10,770 bases of DNA, taken from Desulfobacterales bacterium. GTDB taxonomy: Bacteria; Desulfobacterota; Desulfobacteria; Desulfobacterales; 4be13. This document shows, in pieces, positions 7,125 to 10,770 of this stretch. Within the stretch, counting starts at the first letter, position 1. Each line of letters opens with the position of its first letter. The notes under the pieces are model-generated. The model saw only the letters and a program-made list of their open reading frames with translations, was not told where the DNA came from and made no database searches. The stretch is from positions 1-10,770 of the forward strand of contig JAOZLU010000091.1 of assembly GCA_029934695.1 (NCBI GenBank), read 5' to 3'. Both the position numbers and the translations under genes were made by a program.

Positions 7125-7754
7125 TTATTCAAACTCCGTATATGTTTCAATGGCTCTTTCGCATTCTGAAAAAAAATGATCCAGAATACCGAGCAGTTTT
7201 CCGGGATTTTCAATTGAAATCGGTAGTGGATGCCGGATAAACTGTTTTCCTTTGATTTTCCCGAACTGCCAGATGTCGCCGGTGGTGACAATGGCATGGA
7301 CCGGGAGTTTGTCGGTTTTGTTCAGTTTCTGACAGGCCAGCAATTGTAACAACGCCTGACTCCATCCCTGTTCAAATTTCTCATCTTTGGCTTCTATGGT
7401 CAGAAGCAGGGGACGGTGAAGTTTTTTCAGTCCTCTGGGGCTTTTTGATGAGATAATATAATCGGGAATCAGATGAAAATCATCCGTTTTTATGGTAATG
7501 TGGCTGAACAGACTGAGTTTTCCCGGATGTCTCTGCCAAATCTCTCTCAGAAAGGGAACGATCAGGAATTCGCAGATAAATGCCTCCTTATCTTCCGCTC
7601 CCCTGTTCATCAGCGAAAATTCGAGTTGTGAGAGGAACTTTTCCTCGGGTGTCAGAGGTGATATTTTCTCAGAATCAAAGAACTTGCTGAACTGAAATTT
7701 CAGGTCAAAATATTCGAGTATTTCATCTGTGGTTTTAAGTTCTTGCAGTGTCAT
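7125..7754 (-). CDS. PD-(D/E)XK nuclease-like protein of unknown role
   Basis: This 209-aa protein carries the ordered elements of a PD-(D/E)XK nuclease-like fold, resembling the N-domain of type I restriction R subunits. An early acidic helix EAFICEFLIVPFL at 57-69 could supply the first Glu, LIPDYIIS at 95-102 supplies the Asp, and LLLTIEAKDEKF at 116-127 supplies E-A-K, followed by Q133 in a helix and the strand VTTGDIWQFGKI. All core acidic residues look intact. The substrate and biological role are unknown; it may be a stand-alone nuclease or nuclease-derived regulator. I start it at ATG 7754 (AGGG site upstream); a longer open frame back to 7898 overlaps the preceding gene and is not favoured. 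It begins 4 nt after the stop of the 166-aa gene, so the two are coupled. Confidence 0.7.
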   Translation of the reverse strand: MTLQELKTTDEILEYFDLKFQFSKFFDSEKISPLTPEEKFLSQLEFSLMNRGAEDKEAFICEFLIVPFLREIWQRHPGKLSLFSHITIKTDDFHLIPDYIISSKSPRGLKKLHRPLLLTIEAKDEKFEQGWSQALLQLLACQKLNKTDKLPVHAIVTTGDIWQFGKIKGKQFIRHPLPISIENPGKLLGILDHFFSECERAIETYTEFE

Positions 7755-7758
7755 GTTT

Positions 7759-8259
7759 TCACCCTGCTGATATGTTTTCACGTCGCTGGACCATAAAAGC
7801 GTTTTGCCAAATTTTATGCTTGGGGTCATTTGGGGCTGCCTGATAAAGACCGGGGATGAAAAGTTGTGTAATATCTCTGTCAGGCTCCCAGCGTACACCT
7901 GTGTATCTGGACTCTTTTTTTATGACCTGTGTTCTGGGGGTTCCGGCCCATGCAAAGAGACGCTCTTTCACGACAACTCTGACCAGCACATCCAGATTGC
8001 TCCATTCCGTATCAATGGCCAGACATTTCCGGGCAGCCGCGCTGAGTGACTGGTTCCGAAACGCAGCATATTTTTTCAGGGCTTCAAAGGGCGTGAAGCT
8101 GATCCACCAAGGGCCGGTATAAAGGCGGTCAAGGTATCTGGTGTCGCCGAATCTGTACATGACGATGCCGGGAGAAAGTGTTGTTTTTGTCAGGGTCAGA
8201 AGCCCTTTCCTTGCGTCTGATATTGAGGATTTCATAAAATCCTGGTTTAATGTTTTCAT
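7759..8259 (-). CDS. 166-aa unknown, faint ADP-ribosyltransferase/RES resemblance
   Basis: I do not recognise this protein with confidence. It contains a strand-like VMYRFGD (33-39), then GPWWISFTPFEALKKYA (49-65), a middle strand LVRVVVKERLFAWAG, and near the end WEPDRDITQLFIPGL (about 126-140). Spacing of an early Arg, a central W-S segment and a late (E/Q)-containing strand before an I-P turn recalls the R-S-E/Q layout of ADP-ribosyltransferase-like toxins, but the catalytic Glu is not evident and the resemblance may be coincidental. The start at ATG 8259 has GAGG about 8 nt upstream; a longer TTG start at 8307 falls inside the 17-bp repeat and is less likely. It precedes the nuclease-like gene by 4 nt. 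Confidence 0.6.
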   Translation of the reverse strand: MKTLNQDFMKSSISDARKGLLTLTKTTLSPGIVMYRFGDTRYLDRLYTGPWWISFTPFEALKKYAAFRNQSLSAAARKCLAIDTEWSNLDVLVRVVVKERLFAWAGTPRTQVIKKESRYTGVRWEPDRDITQLFIPGLYQAAPNDPKHKIWQNAFMVQRRENISAG

Positions 8260-8300
8260 GTTTTGGCCTCGGGCAGTGTGGCTGTTGCTATTGTCTCGGC

Positions 8301-8317
8301 TATTCAAATGCGGTCAT
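8301..8317. repeat. Copy 1 of perfect 17-bp direct repeat
   Basis: TATTCAAATGCGGTCAT is identical to 9403-9419. This copy lies in the 98-bp gap between the HEPN gene and the 166-aa gene, with no coding role visible. A chance 17-mer repeat in a window this size is expected well under once (about 0.003 by simple counting). Confidence 0.85.
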
Positions 8318-8357
8318 CAGAATTGTATTTCATCGCCTCTGAGCAGACAAACATGCC

Positions 8358-8903
8358 TCATATACGACGTAAAATCTCGCTAAGAATCGTAACAGTATTT
8401 TCAACACTGTTATTGGACTGTTTTCCGATTCTTCCACCATGGGCAATAAAATTTCTATGTTCAATAATGGCGGATAATTGTTCGGATAAAGACTTCGGAA
8501 TATGATTTTCCAACAAATTATATACGTTTTTCAGACTATATATATCCTCCTCATCCTTGACAAATGATGCAGCGATCTTGTTAAACGGAGCAGGTTTTCT
8601 GTATCTTTCTTTTACGATGCCTTTTAGTTGACCGGATGCATTGTTTATTTCATTGAAAACGATTTGTTCAAAGTGTGCAACAATATCTAAAAAGAATAAC
8701 TCATCAATTTTAAAATATAGTGCATCGAAATATTTAGCGACTTCTCTTTTCCTGTTAACTGCTTTTTTGCCGGATAAGGGAATTTCAATTTTCTGAGCAT
8801 ATTTGTCTCCCGGATTTGACACCCTTTCCCGGGCATTCTCGCAAATTCTTTTCAGGCAAATATATCTCTGAAACAGTTCTCTGAATTTATCATTTTCAGA
8901 CAT
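8358..8903 (-). CDS. HEPN-domain protein, putative RNase
   Basis: This 181-aa, largely helical protein has a C-terminal helix with IIEHRNFIAHGG at 146-157. R150-N151-x3-H155 matches the Rx4-6H catalytic motif of HEPN RNases, with the usual polar residue after Arg and Gly after His. HEPN proteins act as RNA-cleaving toxins in toxin-antitoxin and anti-phage systems. The N-terminal 60 residues are charged, followed by a helix DELFFLDIVAHFEQIVFNEI at 67-86. It starts 4 nt after the upstream gene's stop and has no Shine-Dalgarno of its own, so it is probably translated by coupling. A toxin role, with the 158-aa protein as partner, is inferred from this arrangement. Confidence 0.68.
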   Translation of the reverse strand: MSENDKFRELFQRYICLKRICENARERVSNPGDKYAQKIEIPLSGKKAVNRKREVAKYFDALYFKIDELFFLDIVAHFEQIVFNEINNASGQLKGIVKERYRKPAPFNKIAASFVKDEEDIYSLKNVYNLLENHIPKSLSEQLSAIIEHRNFIAHGGRIGKQSNNSVENTVTILSEILRRI

Positions 8904-8907
8904 GATA

Positions 8908-9384
8908 TTAATAATACTGCAACCAATCTTCCAGTGTGCGTTCTAAGGTTTCAGGATTAAATGCTTTCCGGTCTTTTTTATTTTTCGGTTCCCATAATTC
9001 CCAGTGAGAACGCTGCTTTTCATCATCCTCTGTAAGTATCAGCATCTTCTTATCATCAGGATGACCGCTCACATATACATCCACTCTTCCATCCGCTCCT
9101 ATGATATTTTTGCCGATGGGCCGGAATACAACCAAAGGATCACCAAGGTCAAGTTCAAACACATTGACAGGATATGTTCCCATATGTTCTTCAGTCAGGC
9201 TGATTTCATAAGAATGTAATGATATGTAGTTCTTATCAATATATGATTTTAGCCATTTTTCAACGTTGCTGTATAGAGTCTCAAGTTGCTTTATCCATGT
9301 ATCCCGGCGCTCATCCCAGTCAATCTCAGCATCTCTTTTTTTCTTGTTCAGTGAAATCTTTTTTAGTTTTTCCTCAAGGCTCAT
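8908..9384 (-). CDS. 158-aa partner of the HEPN protein, unknown family
   Basis: The protein begins with a lysine-rich, probably helical segment (1-50), then strands YEISLTEEHMGTYPVNVFEL and LVVFRPIGKNIIGADGRVDV (84-103), and ends in an acidic-aromatic helix (EDWLQYY). The G-K-x-I-I-G-A-x-G-R-V-D-V segment looks like a conserved core, but I cannot name the family. The ATG at 9384 has AGAGGT just upstream. It sits first in a two-gene unit with the HEPN gene, 4 nt apart, the order typical of an antitoxin before a toxin. The pair is bracketed by the 17-bp direct repeats. Confidence 0.6.
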   Translation of the reverse strand: MSLEEKLKKISLNKKKRDAEIDWDERRDTWIKQLETLYSNVEKWLKSYIDKNYISLHSYEISLTEEHMGTYPVNVFELDLGDPLVVFRPIGKNIIGADGRVDVYVSGHPDDKKMLILTEDDEKQRSHWELWEPKNKKDRKAFNPETLERTLEDWLQYY

Positions 9385-9402
9385 AATATTACCTCTGGTA
9401 AT

Positions 9403-9419
9403 TATTCAAATGCGGTCAT
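9403..9419. repeat. Copy 2 of perfect 17-bp direct repeat
   Basis: Identical to 8301-8317. On the coding strand this copy is the last codons and TGA stop of the 133-aa gene (AAT-GAC-CGC-ATT-TGA). The spacing of 1102 bp encloses exactly the two-gene HEPN module. Confidence 0.85.
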
Positions 9420-9807
9420 TCGCAATGAATGGCGGGTTGTTCATAATTTTCAGAACTGTATAAAACCCGTCCTGGTCGCGCTGGATGTCTCTGCCATATT
9501 CTGCGGTCAGCTCGACTGCTTCACCATTGCCGTGCCTGAACACGAACTGAAGGCTTTTCTGGCTCAGGTAGCCACGGAATTTAAGCTTTCCTGCTTTGCA
9601 GACTGTTTTGAGATCAAAATCCTCCTTGCTGCTCTGTTCACCGTTTTTCAGGACTGTGGCGACGGACAATGTGCCGGAAACCTTTCCGTGGCAACGCACA
9701 TAGACGGTCAGGGGCGGTTCTGAAGAGAACCACCCGAAAGCGACGGCGATGGCGGCGGAGCACACGAGCGCGGCAATTGCTGCCAGGACAATATTACGGC
9801 GGTTCAT
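9406..9807 (-). CDS. 133-aa membrane-anchored unknown
   Basis: The N-terminus is NRRN followed by a hydrophobic alanine-rich stretch (about 6-27, IVLAAIAALVCSAAIAVAFG), which acts as a signal anchor or signal peptide and places the remaining 105 residues in the periplasm. That part has strand-like segments and two cysteines (C39 in VRCHGK, C70 in TVCKAGK) that could form a disulfide. I do not recognise the family; it could be a T6SS accessory or immunity protein. The start has GAGG about 8 nt upstream. It lies 22 nt after the preceding secreted-protein gene, so it probably belongs to the same transcript. Its final codons form one copy of the 17-bp repeat. Confidence 0.6.
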   Translation of the reverse strand: MNRRNIVLAAIAALVCSAAIAVAFGWFSSEPPLTVYVRCHGKVSGTLSVATVLKNGEQSSKEDFDLKTVCKAGKLKFRGYLSQKSLQFVFRHGNGEAVELTAEYGRDIQRDQDGFYTVLKIMNNPPFIANDRI

Positions 9808-9829
9808 TTCACGACCTCGTTCACATAGG

Positions 9830-10324
9830 CTATTTCGTCAGTATTTGTTTGAAGAAGCTTTTAATTTTTTCATCTAGAAATGTTTCTGAATACAACAAAA
9901 CGACTATATTGCTTCGACGCAAAGCGGTATATCCTGTTAAAATAATTGTATTAGCTAAAAATTTGGAATCATTGCTTGTGACAAGTTTATAGTTTTTTAT
10001 TGCGATCTTTTCGTCGGGATACCCCAGTGCTATTATTCCTAAGTGCAAACCACTTGATGTCCCTTGGTTTTGAATAAGGATTTCTTTACAATCAAGGATA
10101 TTCACTTCTGAAATATACTTCTTTCCAAAGCTATGTTCTACAAAGGCTCTTTTATCATCGTTCTTAGAATATATCTCACATACTTGGAAGCTATCCCAAT
10201 CTGAAGACAATTCCGCGACAAATTTCTCTTTCACTTCATTGGTCAGAGATTTTCCGGTGCAATCCGCGCAAGCGGGTTCCATGATAAATAATAAGGTGGC
10301 AACAATAAAGTAAATTTTTAACAT
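9830..10324 (-). CDS. Secreted 164-aa protein, candidate immunity to the upstream effector
   Basis: A classic Sec signal peptide occupies residues 1-20 (MLKIYFIVATLLFIMEPACA) with an A-x-A cleavage site before D21, so the mature protein of about 144 aa is periplasmic. It has three cysteines (22, 49, 79) and alternating strand-like and charged segments, ending in a helix FLDEKIKSFFKQILTK. I do not recognise the family. The ATG at 10324 has AGGAG 6 nt upstream and lies 12 nt after the stop of the L,D-transpeptidase-like gene. Downstream placement, periplasmic location and small size fit an immunity protein against a peptidoglycan-acting effector; this is inference. Confidence 0.65.
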   Translation of the reverse strand: MLKIYFIVATLLFIMEPACADCTGKSLTNEVKEKFVAELSSDWDSFQVCEIYSKNDDKRAFVEHSFGKKYISEVNILDCKEILIQNQGTSSGLHLGIIALGYPDEKIAIKNYKLVTSNDSKFLANTIILTGYTALRRSNIVVLLYSETFLDEKIKSFFKQILTK

Positions 10325-10336
10325 TGTATTCTCCTA

Positions 10337-10770
10337 TTAAGGCATTTTCAGCTTTACCAATGGTGGGCGTGAAGCCTTCAAGTACTTGATGAACATTTTT
10401 TTTGCTCTGCCAATCTCAACGAGCTGGTCCGCTCGATCTGTTGATGTTGGTCCGGAAAGACTAATGAGGAAATCATTAAAAATATCAAATCCTCGTGGCC
10501 CGTTGCAGATTTCAATACAACCTATAGATGCGTAAACCTGAACCTTAGGGTTATCGGGTCCGTCGTGGATAAGGAAGTTTCCATAAACCTGCCAAGCCCC
10601 CCTTTCCAAAGAGACAGCGCTATGGACAGAGTAATTGGGTAACCAAGCTTTTATCACATGAACTTGGAAATCTGCAAGTCCGACGACAGTAGGTGGGGAC
10701 TTAGGTGTTTTCCCTTGAACACCAAATCGGATCACCTCAAACATCCGTTTGCAGTCAATACCGTTTTCAT
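10337..10770 (-). CDS. L,D-transpeptidase-like (YkuD-type) protein, candidate T6SS effector, 5' end outside window
   Basis: The frame is open to the right edge (144 complete codons visible), so the true start may be beyond the window; an internal ATG at 10744 has no ribosome-binding site. Numbering from that Met, FLIHDGP at 58-63 supplies His60 and YASIGCIEIC at 71-80 supplies S73, G75 and Cys76. The His-x15-Cys spacing and S-x-G-C-I match the YkuD signature HX14-17[S/T]HGChN, although the residue before Gly is Ile rather than His. YkuD enzymes use the Cys to make or cut L,D-peptide links in peptidoglycan, and some T6SS effectors (Tlde1) use this chemistry. The next gene, 12 nt on, encodes a secreted protein suited to be its immunity partner. 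A housekeeping transpeptidase is less likely because no signal peptide or LysM is visible and the setting is T6SS. Confidence 0.6.
   Translation of the reverse strand, partial: ENGIDCKRMFEVIRFGVQGKTPKSPPTVVGLADFQVHVIKAWLPNYSVHSAVSLERGAWQVYGNFLIHDGPDNPKVQVYASIGCIEICNGPRGFDIFNDFLISLSGPTSTDRADQLVEIGRAKKMFIKYLKASRPPLVKLKMP

Noticed and set aside
7755..7898. 48-residue N-terminal extension of the PD-(D/E)XK gene
   Set aside because: It overlaps the end of the 166-aa gene in another frame, whereas ATG 7754 has a good ribosome-binding site and tight spacing.
8260..8307. TTG start at 8307 for the 166-aa gene
   Set aside because: It lies inside the 17-bp direct repeat and lacks a ribosome-binding site; ATG 8259 has GAGG at proper distance.

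Overview
The window comes from a Gram-negative bacterium with a type VI secretion system (T6SS). The evidence is a full-length ClpV/TssH ATPase, VgrG N-terminal sequence, and small genes that look like peptidoglycan-directed effectors with periplasmic immunity partners. GC content is intermediate, and gene content and protein style suggest a Desulfobacterota-like proteobacterium, but no marker gene fixes the taxon. Every gene I accept lies on the minus strand, so transcription runs from the right edge to the left edge. No RNA genes, CRISPR array or transposase were seen.

Layout in transcription order (right to left). (1) 10770-9830: a left-truncated protein with an L,D-transpeptidase-like His...SxGC motif, followed 12 nt later by a secreted protein that would suit a periplasmic immunity factor. 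(2) 9807-9406: an unrecognised small membrane-anchored protein. (3) 9384-8358: a tight two-gene module, an unknown 158-aa protein plus a HEPN-type protein with an Rx4H motif. A perfect 17-bp direct repeat brackets it, and one repeat copy is the 3' end of the 133-aa gene. (4) 8259-7125: a 166-aa unknown (faint ADP-ribosyltransferase/RES resemblance) and a 209-aa PD-(D/E)XK nuclease-like protein. (5) 7120-7065: a 22-bp-arm inverted repeat. (6) 7036-4253: clpV/tssH. (7) 4220-2550: a 53-aa protein, a 165-aa membrane-anchored protein, and a lytic transglycosylase-LysM effector split into two frames at a run of seven A. (8) 2438-82: a VgrG N-terminal remnant running into a Septu-like ptuA-ptuB defence pair. 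(9) 21-1: the first seven codons of another vgrG.

Taken together this is a T6SS accessory region. ClpV recycles the contractile sheath, VgrG forms the spike tip, and two candidate cell-wall effectors with possible immunity partners surround them. Two genome-defence or toxin-like modules (PtuAB and the HEPN pair) are inserted among them. Both modules are bracketed by short duplications of the end of a neighbouring gene (vgrG 5' end; 133-aa gene 3' end), which suggests cargo acquisition by short-homology events. Functional calls rest on motif reading alone; no database search was possible.
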